A stretch of 64,000 nt of DNA from NCBI GenBank assembly GCA_015200345.1, contig CP054187.1, forward strand, positions 3,456,470-3,520,469. The letters run 5' to 3'. This DNA is from Planctomycetia bacterium (GTDB lineage: Bacteria > Planctomycetota > Phycisphaerae > UBA1845 > UTPLA1). Every line of letters starts with the position of its first letter. Position 1 is the first letter of the stretch. A program made the translations under genes and the position numbers. A model generated the notes under the pieces. That model made no database searches, was not told the DNA's origin, and saw nothing but the letters and a program-made list of their open reading frames with translations. Positions 35,662 through 44,737 of this stretch are shown here, piece after piece.

Positions 35662-36459
35662 GTGGTGGGGAACGTCACGACCGTTCGCCGCAAGCTGACG
35701 GAGAATCTCAAACGCGTGCGCGACCGCATCGCCGCCGCCTGTCAGCGCGCTCGCCGCGATCCTGCCGCCGTCAAAATCGTCGCCGTCACCAAGTACGTCG
35801 AGATGGAGGTCGTCCGCCAGGCGCTCGAACTCAATCTCGTCGATCTCGGCGAGAGCCGCGCCCAGCAGCTCGCTCAACGCGCCAGCATGATTCACGAGTA
35901 CATCGAGCGCAAGAACGTCCTCGCCAGCCGAAAGGAAGGCCCCGTCCCCCGGCCGCGCTGGCACATGGTCGGCCACCTCCAGCGGAACAAAGTCAAGCTC
36001 GTCGTGCCGTGGGCCGAGCTGATTCACAGCGTCGACAGCCTTCGCCTCGCGGAGGATCTGCATCAGCACGCTGCCCGCGTCGGCCGCACGATCGACATCT
36101 TGTTGCAGGTCAACACGAGCGGCGAGAAGAGCAAGTTCGGAATCGCCGTCGGCGCCGTGCCGCATCTCATCGAGCACCTCGTGGCGTGGCCGAATGTGCG
36201 GCTTTGCGGACTGATGACGATGGCCCCGGCTGAATGCACGCCCGCGGAGCTTCGCCTGTATTTCGAGCGGCTCCGCGACGTGTTCGAAGACCTGCGGGGA
36301 GACAAGCGACTCGTCCCGCATTTCCGCGAGTTGTCCATGGGCATGAGTGGCGATTACGAAACCGCCATTGAAGCCGGCGCGACCATCGTCCGGCTGGGCA
36401 GCACGTTGTTCGAGGGCCTGATGACGTTGAACGACATGCCTGAAGTGAGCGAGCGGTGA
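35662..36459 (+). CDS. YggS/PROSC-family pyridoxal-phosphate homeostasis protein
   Basis: The protein starts at GTG 35662 and has 265 residues. The alanine-racemase-like barrel has the PLP lysine in IVAVTKYVE, followed by the family blocks LVDLGESRAQQL, RWHMVGHLQRNKVK, VNTSGEKSKFGI, LCGLMTMAP and the C-terminal LSMGMSGDYETAIEAGATIVRLGSTLFEG. These proteins bind PLP and control its free level; they have no known enzymatic reaction. The insert of about 15 residues after the Gln-Arg stretch (EYIERKNVLASRKEG) is longer than usual. The stop overlaps the next small gene by four bases. Confidence 0.92.
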   Translation: MVGNVTTVRRKLTENLKRVRDRIAAACQRARRDPAAVKIVAVTKYVEMEVVRQALELNLVDLGESRAQQLAQRASMIHEYIERKNVLASRKEGPVPRPRWHMVGHLQRNKVKLVVPWAELIHSVDSLRLAEDLHQHAARVGRTIDILLQVNTSGEKSKFGIAVGAVPHLIEHLVAWPNVRLCGLMTMAPAECTPAELRLYFERLRDVFEDLRGDKRLVPHFRELSMGMSGDYETAIEAGATIVRLGSTLFEGLMTLNDMPEVSER

Positions 36460-36722
36460 ACGCGAGCAACCTGGACTTGTTCCACGTATGGCGAGTCGTC
36501 TTAAGCACCTTGTGCGGCGCGTATGCGACGGTGGTGACGGTGCGGTCTTTTTGGGGGTGGGTCGTGTACCTGTCGGGTTCGGATCGACGCACCAGCCTCA
36601 TGCGAAACTACGTGCTGGTGCAGCTCCTTCGCCTGCGTCCGGGCCGGTTTGCGAGCGAATTCGCACAAATCGGCGCGTGGTTCGCGGTCTTCGTCGGTCT
36701 GTTGTATCTTCACCGCTTCTAA
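36456..36722 (+). CDS. small hypothetical membrane protein
   Basis: This 88-residue protein starts at GTG 36456, overlapping the YggS-type stop (GTGA). There are two hydrophobic stretches, at about residues 12-38 (VWRVVLSTLCGAYATVV) and 70-84 (IGAWFAVFVGLLYL), joined by a basic loop. It resembles no family I can name, though its place after yggS is where YggT-like membrane proteins often sit. The tight overlap and lack of other frames make it a probable real gene. Confidence 0.6.
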   Translation: MNASNLDLFHVWRVVLSTLCGAYATVVTVRSFWGWVVYLSGSDRRTSLMRNYVLVQLLRLRPGRFASEFAQIGAWFAVFVGLLYLHRF

Positions 36723-36784
36723 CGGCGCATCGGCGCGGCTCGCATGGTAGCCGATCTCGTTGCGCGGTTTCGGATTAGCTCTTG

Positions 36785-38053
36785 ATGGACGCGCTCTTGT
36801 ACGTATGGATGGGTTTCACGGGGCTGACCTGCCTGGTCTGGGTCGGACGCCACGTCCAGCTCTCGATCGCGAGCCGGCGCTTGCCGCCGTTGCGATCGAC
36901 CATGTACCAGCCGGGGCGGAGCGACCTGCCTGCGGTGAGCTTTCTGGTCGCCGGGAAGGAAGAAGAAGCGAACATCGAGGCCTGCCTCACGTCGATGGTC
37001 GCGCAGGATTACCCGAATCTGCAAGTCATCGCCATCAATGATCGCAGCGTGGATCGAACCGGCGCGATCATGGACGGCCTCGCCGCGCGGCACGCGAATC
37101 TCACGGCGCTGCACGTCAAATCGCTCCCCGAAGGCTGGCTCGGAAAGAACAACGCCATGCGCACGGGGCTGGAGCATGCGACCGGCCGGTGGTTGTGCTT
37201 CACCGATGCCGACTGCGTGCAGGTCTCGCGGCGGTCGCTCCGCGTGGCGATGGAATATGCCCTGGAGCACAACGTGGAGTTTCTCTCGGTGCTGCCCGCG
37301 CACGAGACGCACGGCTTCTGGGAGCGCGTCATCCAGCCCGCGTGCAGCGGCATCATGATGATCTGGTTCAATCCGCTTCGCGTGAACAACCCCCGCCGGG
37401 CGACGGCCTACGCCAACGGCGCCTTCATGCTCATGACGCGCGAGTGCTACGATGCCCTCGGCGGGCACGACGCCGTCAAGGCCGAGTTCAACGAAGACAT
37501 GAAAATGGCACAACTTGCCAAGCGCGCCGGCCGCCGCTTGCGCGTTGTCTCGAATGACGATTTGTACACGGTCCGCATGTACCAGTCGCTGCGCCAGACG
37601 TGGAACGGCTGGAGCCGCATCTTTTTCGGTTGCTTCGGCACGCGGCCGCGGCTGACGGCGACGATGGCCCTGGTGATCGGGTTCAGCCTGTTGCCGTGGG
37701 CAGCCCTGGCGACGGGGACGCTGGCATGGGCGGTCGGCGGAAGCTGGCCGGGCTGGTCGATGTTGACCGGCGTGGCGGCGGCGTGCTGCACGATCAAGAC
37801 GACCGCCTTGATGCGATTCTATCGGTTGAACAAGACCTCGCCCTGGTACGGATTGCTGTACCCGCTGGGAGCCTTGGTCGGTCTGGGGGCGTTGATCAAC
37901 GCGATGGGGCGGCTGCGGCGCCAGTCCACGATCACCTGGCGCGGCACGATCTACGCAGCGGGGCAGGTCGACGCGGGACCAGGCGCTTCCGTCGCGACGC
38001 CACGACCGTCGTCACGATCCGGCGCTGAATTGCAGATGGCAAAAAGCGAGTAG
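36785..38053 (+). CDS. membrane glycosyltransferase family 2 protein (HpnB/CrtQ-like)
   Basis: The protein has 422 residues from ATG 36785. After an N-terminal membrane segment, the GT-A domain shows PAVSFLVAGKEEEANIEACL, INDRSVDRTG, FTDADCVQVS (the metal-binding DxD), GGHDAVKAEFNEDMKMA (ED acceptor base) and QTWNGWSR (QxxxW). Three or more C-terminal membrane segments follow. The pattern is that of processive or lipid-acceptor GT2 enzymes, including hopene-associated HpnB and carotenoid glycosyltransferases. Acceptor and sugar are unknown. It follows the polysaccharide-type genes at 33.2-35.6 kb on the same strand, which favours a role in envelope glycan or glycolipid synthesis. Confidence 0.83.
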   Translation: MDALLYVWMGFTGLTCLVWVGRHVQLSIASRRLPPLRSTMYQPGRSDLPAVSFLVAGKEEEANIEACLTSMVAQDYPNLQVIAINDRSVDRTGAIMDGLAARHANLTALHVKSLPEGWLGKNNAMRTGLEHATGRWLCFTDADCVQVSRRSLRVAMEYALEHNVEFLSVLPAHETHGFWERVIQPACSGIMMIWFNPLRVNNPRRATAYANGAFMLMTRECYDALGGHDAVKAEFNEDMKMAQLAKRAGRRLRVVSNDDLYTVRMYQSLRQTWNGWSRIFFGCFGTRPRLTATMALVIGFSLLPWAALATGTLAWAVGGSWPGWSMLTGVAAACCTIKTTALMRFYRLNKTSPWYGLLYPLGALVGLGALINAMGRLRRQSTITWRGTIYAAGQVDAGPGASVATPRPSSRSGAELQMAKSE

Positions 38054-38057
38054 TGGA

Positions 38058-38756
38058 TCAGCCCGGCTGGCTCATTTCGCGCAGCATCTCGATCACCCGC
38101 GTCGTAAGAAACTCATACACCGTGCGACCGCGCTGGACAACCGTCTCCGGATCCCACGGGCAGGGCTGGGCCCATCGCGCGTCGATCTCGATGAAGACCT
38201 GCCGCACGTCTTCGATCAGCGACTCGATCTTCAGCTCGGCCTGCCAGTTCGGCTGATCGGCACCCGGCAGCGGCGGCAAAACGAGCTTCAGCCCGACGGC
38301 GTGAACCGGTCGCCCGAGCGGACCGAGCCGATTGTCCAGCCGCAGGCAGCGCTGGCCCAGAAAGATCCGTCCGTCGTTTTCCTCGGTCTGGGCCGTCAGG
38401 CGGATCATCGCGCCGGTCGAAAGCATGATCCGCGGGTTGAACACCGTCCCGACGACGCCAAACGCCATCCGCAGATTGTCGAAATACACATCCAGCGTCG
38501 ACGTCGGGAAGAAATCCTCGAAGTTCACCGAATCCGTCGTGACCGTCAGCTTCAACTGGCTGCGCGGATCGCCCTCGGCCTGCGGTGAGGTCATCTGCCA
38601 GGCGTGTTCGGCGTATTCCTGCCGTCGCCAGTCGAACCCCTCGCTGCACTTGATCTGAAACTGCTGCTTGTGCTGCTTGTCCAGCGGCGCCGTCGGCGCG
38701 AAGCGCGCCCCGACGTGCAACCCGCGCGTCTTGATCGTCTCTTGGAGCAAAAACAT
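38058..38756 (-). CDS. conserved hypothetical protein, cytoplasmic
   Basis: This 232-residue protein has no signal peptide or membrane segment. It is rich in beta-strand-like stretches (SQLKLTVTTDSVNFEDFF, RIMLSTGAMIRLTAQTEE, PVHAVGLKLVLPPLPG) with a helical C-terminus (ARWAQPCPWDPETV, FLTTRVIEMLREM). No motif identifies a function. It ends five bases after the convergent GT2 gene stop and lies 82 bases downstream of the TM-TPR gene on its own strand, so it may be the last gene of that small envelope operon. I do not recognise the family. Confidence 0.65.
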   Translation of the reverse strand: MFLLQETIKTRGLHVGARFAPTAPLDKQHKQQFQIKCSEGFDWRRQEYAEHAWQMTSPQAEGDPRSQLKLTVTTDSVNFEDFFPTSTLDVYFDNLRMAFGVVGTVFNPRIMLSTGAMIRLTAQTEENDGRIFLGQRCLRLDNRLGPLGRPVHAVGLKLVLPPLPGADQPNWQAELKIESLIEDVRQVFIEIDARWAQPCPWDPETVVQRGRTVYEFLTTRVIEMLREMSQPG

Positions 38757-38838
38757 GATAAACTTTCCGATCGCGCCGGATGCGGCAAGGACGCTTGCGG
38801 CCCTTCACGCGGCAGCTGCCGCGAAACACCGCATGGTC

Positions 38839-39585
38839 CTACGGAGTCCCCGCCGGCTGCGTCGTCGGCGTCAGACTGACCGGCCGCTCCGACATCCCCG
38901 TGACGTTCAATGGATCGCCGGCCACCGGCGCGGTGGCGGGCATCGAAGCGGGTGGCGGCGGTGGCGCAAACACCACCGGTCGGCTCCATCCTTCCATCCC
39001 CTTCAGGCGATAGGCCGCCTGCTCGGCAAAGGGTGAATCCGCAAGACGCTTGTCGCTGCGAACCTTGTCATACCACTCCCGCGCGCCGGCGAAATCCCCC
39101 TGATTCTCCGCGATCACACCCAGGCCGATCATCGCGCTCCCAATGCCGGCGACGTCCAGCGCAGGCGAGGCCAGCGCCTTGGTGTACGCGTCGCGCGCCG
39201 TTTGAAGCATCGTGGGATCGGGTTTGGCCGATCCACCGGCCGCAGGGGGCGTCGGCAGCATGTAATGCGACAGCGCCGTCTCGGCGACTTTCAGCCAGGC
39301 CGCCGCGGTCAACGAGGCATCGTGACCGGCCGTGGCAATCTCTTCCAGCTTGCGGATCTGCATCAGCGGGTCGGAATCCGTCTGCGATTGTGCCAACGAG
39401 GCCCACGCATCCATGACGCGCGCCTTGCTGCTGTGGATGTACCAGTACGTCCCGCCGCCCAGCACCGCGACGCCAAGAACCGTCGCGATGATTGCGGGGA
39501 AGTTCCGGCGCACCTGCTCGGTGATCTGGTCGAGTTGCACGGACAATTCGTTCGTGCGCAATTCCTGTCTGCGTTCGGCTTTCAT
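38839..39585 (-). CDS. YfgM-like membrane-anchored TPR protein
   Basis: The ORF gives 248 residues from ATG 39585 (MKAERRQEL); the frame is open upstream but that part lies within the neighbouring gene. A charged cytoplasmic helix is followed by one membrane segment (about residues 30-48, AIIATVLGVAVLGGGTYWYI), then an outside domain with TPR-like helices (ASLAQSQTDSDPLMQIRKLEEIA, GSAMIGLGVIAENQGDFAGA) and a Pro/Ala-rich tail. The architecture matches YfgM, a periplasmic chaperone near SecYEG, but the sequence match is only by pattern. It is spaced four bases from the upstream lipoprotein gene, so the two are coupled. Confidence 0.68.
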   Translation of the reverse strand: MKAERRQELRTNELSVQLDQITEQVRRNFPAIIATVLGVAVLGGGTYWYIHSSKARVMDAWASLAQSQTDSDPLMQIRKLEEIATAGHDASLTAAAWLKVAETALSHYMLPTPPAAGGSAKPDPTMLQTARDAYTKALASPALDVAGIGSAMIGLGVIAENQGDFAGAREWYDKVRSDKRLADSPFAEQAAYRLKGMEGWSRPVVFAPPPPPASMPATAPVAGDPLNVTGMSERPVSLTPTTQPAGTP

Positions 39586-39589
39586 GGGG

Positions 39590-40048
39590 TCAGGGTTCCG
39601 ATCCGCCTCCTGGCGGTGAGTAGGTCTCCGATCGGATCGACGCCCACACCTGGGTGCTCTGTCCGAACGTCGAATATTTCGGCTCGATCCGAATCTCGCA
39701 CTTCTCCTCGCCCTTGCGATAGCGAAGCACGTAGATATTCCGCAATAACTTCTCGTCCGTCGCTTCCCATCCGTACGTCGGCATGTTCTGGGCGTAGTAA
39801 TTTCGCACCAACAACGTCGCGCTGCTGCCCTCGTACAGGTGCTTGACGTTCCGCCGGCCCGCCACCATGTTGTGCGTCGATTCACGCTCGTTCAGTTTGA
39901 AATCGCGCGGAACCGGCACATCCACCACGTACGGCTGCGCCCGCGACTCCAGGATGGTCGGCTTGGACGCATCCTTGGACGAGCAGCCCGGCTGCATCAG
40001 CAGGATCGATCCTCCCAACAGCACGATGGCAATGCGTGAGTGTTTCAT
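39590..40048 (-). CDS. small lipoprotein, conserved hypothetical
   Basis: This 152-residue protein starts at ATG 40048. The lipoprotein signal MKHSRIAIVLLGGSILLMQPGC has its lipobox cysteine at residue 22. The mature part has the pattern VPRDFKLNERESTHN...VKHLYEGSSATLLVRNYYAQNMPTYGW, then a strand-rich end (EEKCEIRIEPK). This looks like a small alpha/beta domain found in exported proteins, but no function can be assigned. The gene leads a minus-strand operon with the membrane TPR gene. Confidence 0.7.
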   Translation of the reverse strand: MKHSRIAIVLLGGSILLMQPGCSSKDASKPTILESRAQPYVVDVPVPRDFKLNERESTHNMVAGRRNVKHLYEGSSATLLVRNYYAQNMPTYGWEATDEKLLRNIYVLRYRKGEEKCEIRIEPKYSTFGQSTQVWASIRSETYSPPGGGSEP

Positions 40049-40204
40049 GAATCTTCGGATCGCCGGTCTTCGGATCGCCGCGCCGGCCGATCCGCCGCAC
40101 CGTCCGCAGATTCGCTTCACGGACCGGCGAAACATACAAGCCTAAGCGCGCTGCGGCGCGCTGTCAAACCGACGCGCCGAACCGCTTTGGTGCCCGATCC
40201 GACG

Positions 40205-42334
40205 CTACAAGCCCAGTTCTTTCGGCCAGTCACGCAATTCGCCGATCAGGCTGTGCGTCTGTTGCCGTTTTTGCAAGCGGGTTTTCAGTTCTTCGATGGC
40301 GTCCGCGTCGCCCGCCACGTCCGCCAGGCCGCGCAGCGCACGCAGCAGGAGAAACTCATACTCGGGCAATGACTGCTTGTTCATCAGATCACGCGATTTT
40401 TGGACCGCCTCGGCCAGCGCCGCGCGACCGCCGGACTTGTCTCCCAACGCGCCGAGCACTCGGCCCCATTCGGTAAGGTAGTGGATGTAGGGAATGGACT
40501 CCTGGTCCTTGTTCGCTTTGAAAAGCTTCCCCGCGTCCTCAAGGTAAAACTGCGCCCGATCGTTCTGGCCGTTTGCAGCCTGGGTCCTGCCCATGAGCAG
40601 CAGCGCCAGGGCATTGAGCGGCGAACCCTGGTAGCCTTCCCGGTCGGTCATGCGCAACGCTTCGTCACAAACCGCCTCCGCCTCGCGATGGTCCTTCATC
40701 TGAATCAGCGGGTTGACCTGCGCGAACAGAAGCATGATGACCGCGTTGTCCTTGTCGTCACGCTGGCTTTGCCGCGCCAGCTTCGTCGCCTCACGGAACA
40801 TCTCGACGGATTCCTTGTTCCTCCCGACCATTTCATACAACGTGCCCAAATCGGCCGGAGGAAGGACATCGCGATCGGTCGCCGGCTTTCCGGTACTCTT
40901 GGCAACCGCCTTCGCCGCATCGGTCAGCAGGGCGACGGCTTCGTCCGCGAGATGATTCTGCATGTAGGCCCGGATCGACGTCACGGTGTTGGACAGCGCG
41001 ATTCGCCGAGCGGAGTCGTCGTCGGCCCGCGCTATTTCCGCCAAAACCGTGTCGAACATCTTCTTCGCATCGTCGCGCCGGCCGACCCGCAGGTACGCCG
41101 CGCCGAGCCGCGCGCCCAGGCGGAACTTATCCAGCAGCGTCCGGTCTCCGCCTTTCCCCAGGTACTTTTCGTACAGCCTGATCGCCTCGTTGTACTCGCC
41201 CAGCTCCTCATGGGTTCGAGCCAGATTGCTGATCTCGGTAAATGTATAAGTGTGTTCCAGCCCCAGGTGCTTTTCGAATACCGCCAGCGCCTTCAGTCGA
41301 AGCGGCGTGACCGGCGCCGTCATCCCGATCCGATGATACAACCACGCCAGATTGCTGTAGGACTCGGCGGTGTCAGGAGATTCCGCGCCGGCCAGCGTCT
41401 CGCGAATCATCATGGCTCGAATCTTCCGGCCGATCGCCCCTTCCGGGTCGTTGTTGAACGCCAGCGCCGTCCCCAGATGATCCATCGCCCGGGCCGCGTC
41501 CAGCGTTTCGCCGTCTGTGATTTCGTGAATGCTCAACGCCCGGCGCAGGTCATTCATCGCGTCCTGCATCCGACCTTCGGTGATCCGCAACCAGCCGCGC
41601 CGCGTGAGGGCATCGGCCGTCTTCGGATGGTTCTTGCCGAAGGAACGCTCCAGGACGTCCATCAATCGGACAAACGTCTTTTCAGCCTGCTCCGCCCGCC
41701 CGCCCTCGGTCTGCGCCATCGCCTGGATGCGCAGCGCGTCCGAGTCGATCAATTCGTCATACTGCGAGCCGACGACCTTTTCGCGCAACTCCACCGCCAG
41801 CTTCGCTTTCTGCTCGGCTTTCCCGAAATCGCTCGCCTTGTACGCCGCCCAGGCCTCGCGCCGCGCCGCGTCGCCCTGGGCCAGCGTCGCGAGTTGTTCG
41901 GCCGTCACTTCCGCGTACCGTCCGTACAACCGCCGTGCGCCCGTCGCCGAGATGCTTAAAAAATGCGTCGGCCCCAGAAGCTTCCGTGCCGTCGTCATGG
42001 CCTCATCCGCCATTTTCTTGGCCGTTTCAACGTCGCCCTTCTCACACGCCGACGATGCATCCTCCAGCAGGGACTCGATCTTCCGAACCTGCTTCATTTG
42101 ATCCGCCGACAGATCCTTGCCGGTTTCCGGACTGCGGTAGATGCCGCCGATCGGCGGGTGCTCTCGTGCCGCGGCCAGGAACTCCTCGTGCGTGCGAAGG
42201 AACTTCGTCTCCACCGGCTCATCCGCCGGGGAACTCGTCGCGGTCGGCTCCTGGCCGATCACCGGTCGCGCCAAACCCGACGCACCCGCCGCCAGCGCCG
42301 CCAGAAACAAACTCATTTGTCCATATTTCGCCAT
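40205..42334 (-). CDS. exported TPR-repeat protein (paralogue A)
   Basis: The protein has 709 residues with a signal peptide (SLFLAALAAGASGLARP, cleavage near residue 28). After a THEEFLAAAREHPPIGG segment come many TPR units of the NPHP3/kinesin-light-chain type with about 42-residue spacing (SFGKNHPKTADALTRRGWL, GAESPDTAESYSNLAWLYHRIG, HLGLEHTYTFTEISNLARTHEELGEYNEAIRLYEKYL). It is probably a periplasmic or surface scaffold. It is a tandem paralogue of the next gene upstream, with 15 bases between them, sharing repeat order and motifs such as the HPKTA and HTYT segments. Confidence 0.78.
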   Translation of the reverse strand: MAKYGQMSLFLAALAAGASGLARPVIGQEPTATSSPADEPVETKFLRTHEEFLAAAREHPPIGGIYRSPETGKDLSADQMKQVRKIESLLEDASSACEKGDVETAKKMADEAMTTARKLLGPTHFLSISATGARRLYGRYAEVTAEQLATLAQGDAARREAWAAYKASDFGKAEQKAKLAVELREKVVGSQYDELIDSDALRIQAMAQTEGGRAEQAEKTFVRLMDVLERSFGKNHPKTADALTRRGWLRITEGRMQDAMNDLRRALSIHEITDGETLDAARAMDHLGTALAFNNDPEGAIGRKIRAMMIRETLAGAESPDTAESYSNLAWLYHRIGMTAPVTPLRLKALAVFEKHLGLEHTYTFTEISNLARTHEELGEYNEAIRLYEKYLGKGGDRTLLDKFRLGARLGAAYLRVGRRDDAKKMFDTVLAEIARADDDSARRIALSNTVTSIRAYMQNHLADEAVALLTDAAKAVAKSTGKPATDRDVLPPADLGTLYEMVGRNKESVEMFREATKLARQSQRDDKDNAVIMLLFAQVNPLIQMKDHREAEAVCDEALRMTDREGYQGSPLNALALLLMGRTQAANGQNDRAQFYLEDAGKLFKANKDQESIPYIHYLTEWGRVLGALGDKSGGRAALAEAVQKSRDLMNKQSLPEYEFLLLRALRGLADVAGDADAIEELKTRLQKRQQTHSLIGELRDWPKELGL

Positions 42335-42349
42335 CGATCCGTTTTCTCC

Positions 42350-44560
42350 CTACAGCGATTCCAGCCAGCCACGCTCCGCCGCGTTCAGCGCGTTCGCATC
42401 GCGCAACCGCTCCAGCAGCTTCCGCAGCTCCGTCCGAACCGCCTCGCGCCGGCTCGGCGTCAGATCCCCCAGCTCCAGCTGGTGCCACAACGCTTTCGCC
42501 AGGAACGCATCGCCGTACAGCGTCTTGTTCACCTTGTCCATCTCCCGCGCCGTCTCCACCGCCGCCGACAGCGTCGCCTCGGTCCGCGGCTTGTCCCCGA
42601 TCGCGTGATAGCACTTTGCCAGTTCCAGTTGGCACTCGATCTTTCCCAGCAAATCACGCTGGGACTCCACGAAGATCGACTCCGCGTCTTCCAGGGTAAA
42701 CTTCGCCAGGTCCAGCCGCTTCTGCCGGTTGTACACCCGGCCTGCCGCCAGCAGCGCATACGCCGAACCGGCCGAGCGAAACGCCAGGCGCGACTCACTG
42801 ATCTTCACCACCGCATCCGCCACCCGCTCCGCTTCCGAAAGCTGGCCCGCTTCGCACAGTGCTTCGGAATACGTGATCAACGCCGTCGCGGTCGCCGGTT
42901 CGCCCTTGCCGTGTACCTTTTCCGACAGTTCCACCGCACGGCGCATCACCTCGACCGCTTTGGCGGCCTGCCCCATGTCGATCAGCGTCTGGCCGTAGGT
43001 TTCCATTCGTCGGACCTGCGCCGAGGACAGCGCGCTCGTATCCTTCGCGTCGCGCTCGTACTGCAACGCGAACACCGGCAACGCCTCTTCCATCAGGCGA
43101 TGGCGCATCAGCTCGTTCGCGACGTTGTACAGCTCGTTCACCACCGCCGGCGCCGCCGTCGTCTTCAGCAGGTGCTTCGCCCGCTCCACCGCCTTCGCCG
43201 TGTACTTCCGCGCTGCGTCGAAATCGCCCTTGTTGAACAACACCGCCGCCAGCGCCGTGCACCGCGCCATCGCGTTGATGTCCACCACCTCGGGCTGCTG
43301 ATCGTCCCGCGCGATCTGCTCCTGGTACAGCGCCACCGCCCGGTCAAAGTTGCCCGCCGTCTCGTGCGCCCGCGCGAGATTGCCCAACTCCAGCTTCGTG
43401 TACGTGTGATCAGGCCCGACCGTCTCCAGCAGCGTCGCATACGCCTCCTCGCGCAGCCGCAGCGCGTCGTCCAGCATGTTCATCCGCGTGTACAACCACG
43501 CCAGGTTGCTTAGAGACACCGCTGTGTCACGTGCCTTGGGACCCAGCACCGTCTCCCGGATGATCAGGCTGTGCAGCTTCTTGTTCAGCGCGTCCTTCGC
43601 GTCGCCGTTCAGCGCGAACGCCGTCCCCAGATTGTCCAGCACCTCGCCGGCCTCGGCCGTGTCTCCGCTGGTCGATCGCAGGATGTACGCCGCGTCACGC
43701 AGCGTCTTGATGGCCTCTTCGGACTTGCCCTCGTGGATGTACATCCAGCCCAGCCGGTCCAGCGCGATCGCCGTCTTCGGGTGATTTCGCCCGTAGGTCT
43801 GTTCGAAGATCGCCACGGCCCGTTCGATGTTGCTTTTCGACTTGGCGAACAACTGCAATTCCAATTGCGCCGCGCCGAGCTGCCGCAGCGACTCGCCCAC
43901 CTCGGCGTGTTTCGGGCCGAGCAATTCCTCCCGTGAACGCAGCGCGCGCTCCATCAGCTTCTCCGCGTCGGCGAACAATCCCTTATCCGATGCCGTCTGC
44001 GCCGCCTCCGCCAGTTTGTCCGCCTCCATCATTTTCTTCTGGCCGTCCGGCGGCAAGCGCGCAAAGTCATCCATCGACCGCTGAAACACCCGGCTGGCCG
44101 TTGTCAAGTAGTGATCCGCGCCCAAAACCTTCTGATACGTGTCGAACGCCTTGGACGCCGTCGCCGCCGCCGTCTTGTAATCCCCGCTCTTGCGCTGCGC
44201 CCGTGCCTCGGTCATCAGCTCCTCGCCCCGCGCCACCGCCTTGCGACCGTCCAGCTTCAAAGGGGCGCCATCCGGCGCGCGAAGAACGGTCGAAACGGTG
44301 AACTCCTTCCGCGCGGCCGCGAGGTACTTCTCATGCGTCATGACGCCGGCAGGTGCGGAAGTCGCCATCGTTGCTGCGGCGGGCGTGTCACTCGATTCGC
44401 CGGTTTGAGCGCGGGCCGGTGGCAGAACAGTCAGAACGACGATCGCCAAGGCCCGGGCGAAGGTCGCCGATGCGGACCGCGCCCGGACCACCGCCGACAG
44501 TGAACGCGATGAACAGGCGGACGGACCGTGCGATCTAACAGAAAGCAAGAATGCGTTCAT
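42350..44560 (-). CDS. exported TPR-repeat protein (paralogue B)
   Basis: The ORF gives 736 residues from ATG 44560 (NAFLLSVRSHGP); an upstream extension to 44677 runs through the terminator of the preceding gene and is rejected. A long basic N-terminal region precedes a hydrophobic segment (FARALAIVVLTVLPPARAQ), a plausible signal peptide. The body starts with THEKYLAAARKEFTVSTV and shows the same ordered TPR units as paralogue A (TYGRNHPKTAIALDRLGWM, VLGPKARDTAVSLSNLAWLYTRM, TVGPDHTYTKLELGNLARAHETAGNFDRAVALYQEQI). The two genes form one operon. Possible roles are scaffolding or peptide binding outside the cytoplasm; no catalytic domain is seen. Confidence 0.75.
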   Translation of the reverse strand: MNAFLLSVRSHGPSACSSRSLSAVVRARSASATFARALAIVVLTVLPPARAQTGESSDTPAAATMATSAPAGVMTHEKYLAAARKEFTVSTVLRAPDGAPLKLDGRKAVARGEELMTEARAQRKSGDYKTAAATASKAFDTYQKVLGADHYLTTASRVFQRSMDDFARLPPDGQKKMMEADKLAEAAQTASDKGLFADAEKLMERALRSREELLGPKHAEVGESLRQLGAAQLELQLFAKSKSNIERAVAIFEQTYGRNHPKTAIALDRLGWMYIHEGKSEEAIKTLRDAAYILRSTSGDTAEAGEVLDNLGTAFALNGDAKDALNKKLHSLIIRETVLGPKARDTAVSLSNLAWLYTRMNMLDDALRLREEAYATLLETVGPDHTYTKLELGNLARAHETAGNFDRAVALYQEQIARDDQQPEVVDINAMARCTALAAVLFNKGDFDAARKYTAKAVERAKHLLKTTAAPAVVNELYNVANELMRHRLMEEALPVFALQYERDAKDTSALSSAQVRRMETYGQTLIDMGQAAKAVEVMRRAVELSEKVHGKGEPATATALITYSEALCEAGQLSEAERVADAVVKISESRLAFRSAGSAYALLAAGRVYNRQKRLDLAKFTLEDAESIFVESQRDLLGKIECQLELAKCYHAIGDKPRTEATLSAAVETAREMDKVNKTLYGDAFLAKALWHQLELGDLTPSRREAVRTELRKLLERLRDANALNAAERGWLESL

Positions 44561-44627
44561 GGAAGAATTACCCGTTTGGAGCCACTCTGACGAATCGGCC
44601 CGTTGTCGCCGGCGCGTCGGGCGGGCC

Positions 44628-44666
44628 AAAAAAAATGCCGCAAGCACGGTATCGTACTTGCGGCAT
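44628..44666 (-). terminator. Rho-independent terminator of the PEP-CTERM gene
   Basis: On the minus strand ATGCCGCAAGTACGATACC pairs with a 3' arm ending CTTGCGGCAT, giving a 10-bp uninterrupted base section, and is followed by a run of eight T. It lies 71 bases after the PEP-CTERM stop and before the TPR paralogue B gene. Confidence 0.9.
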
Positions 44667-44737
44667 GATAGGTTCACAATCTCGGCGATTCGAGCGACCG
44701 TTTCGGGCGGCTCGACATCGTTCGACCCGGTCGGGTC

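Noticed and set aside
40400-43513. Long plus-strand open frames opposite the TPR genes
   Set aside because: These are shadow frames rich in Arg and Gln; the minus strand encodes clear repeat proteins.
44561-44677. Upstream extension of TPR paralogue B
   Set aside because: It would be translated through the terminator of the preceding gene and lacks a ribosome site; ATG 44560 starts closer to the signal-like segment.
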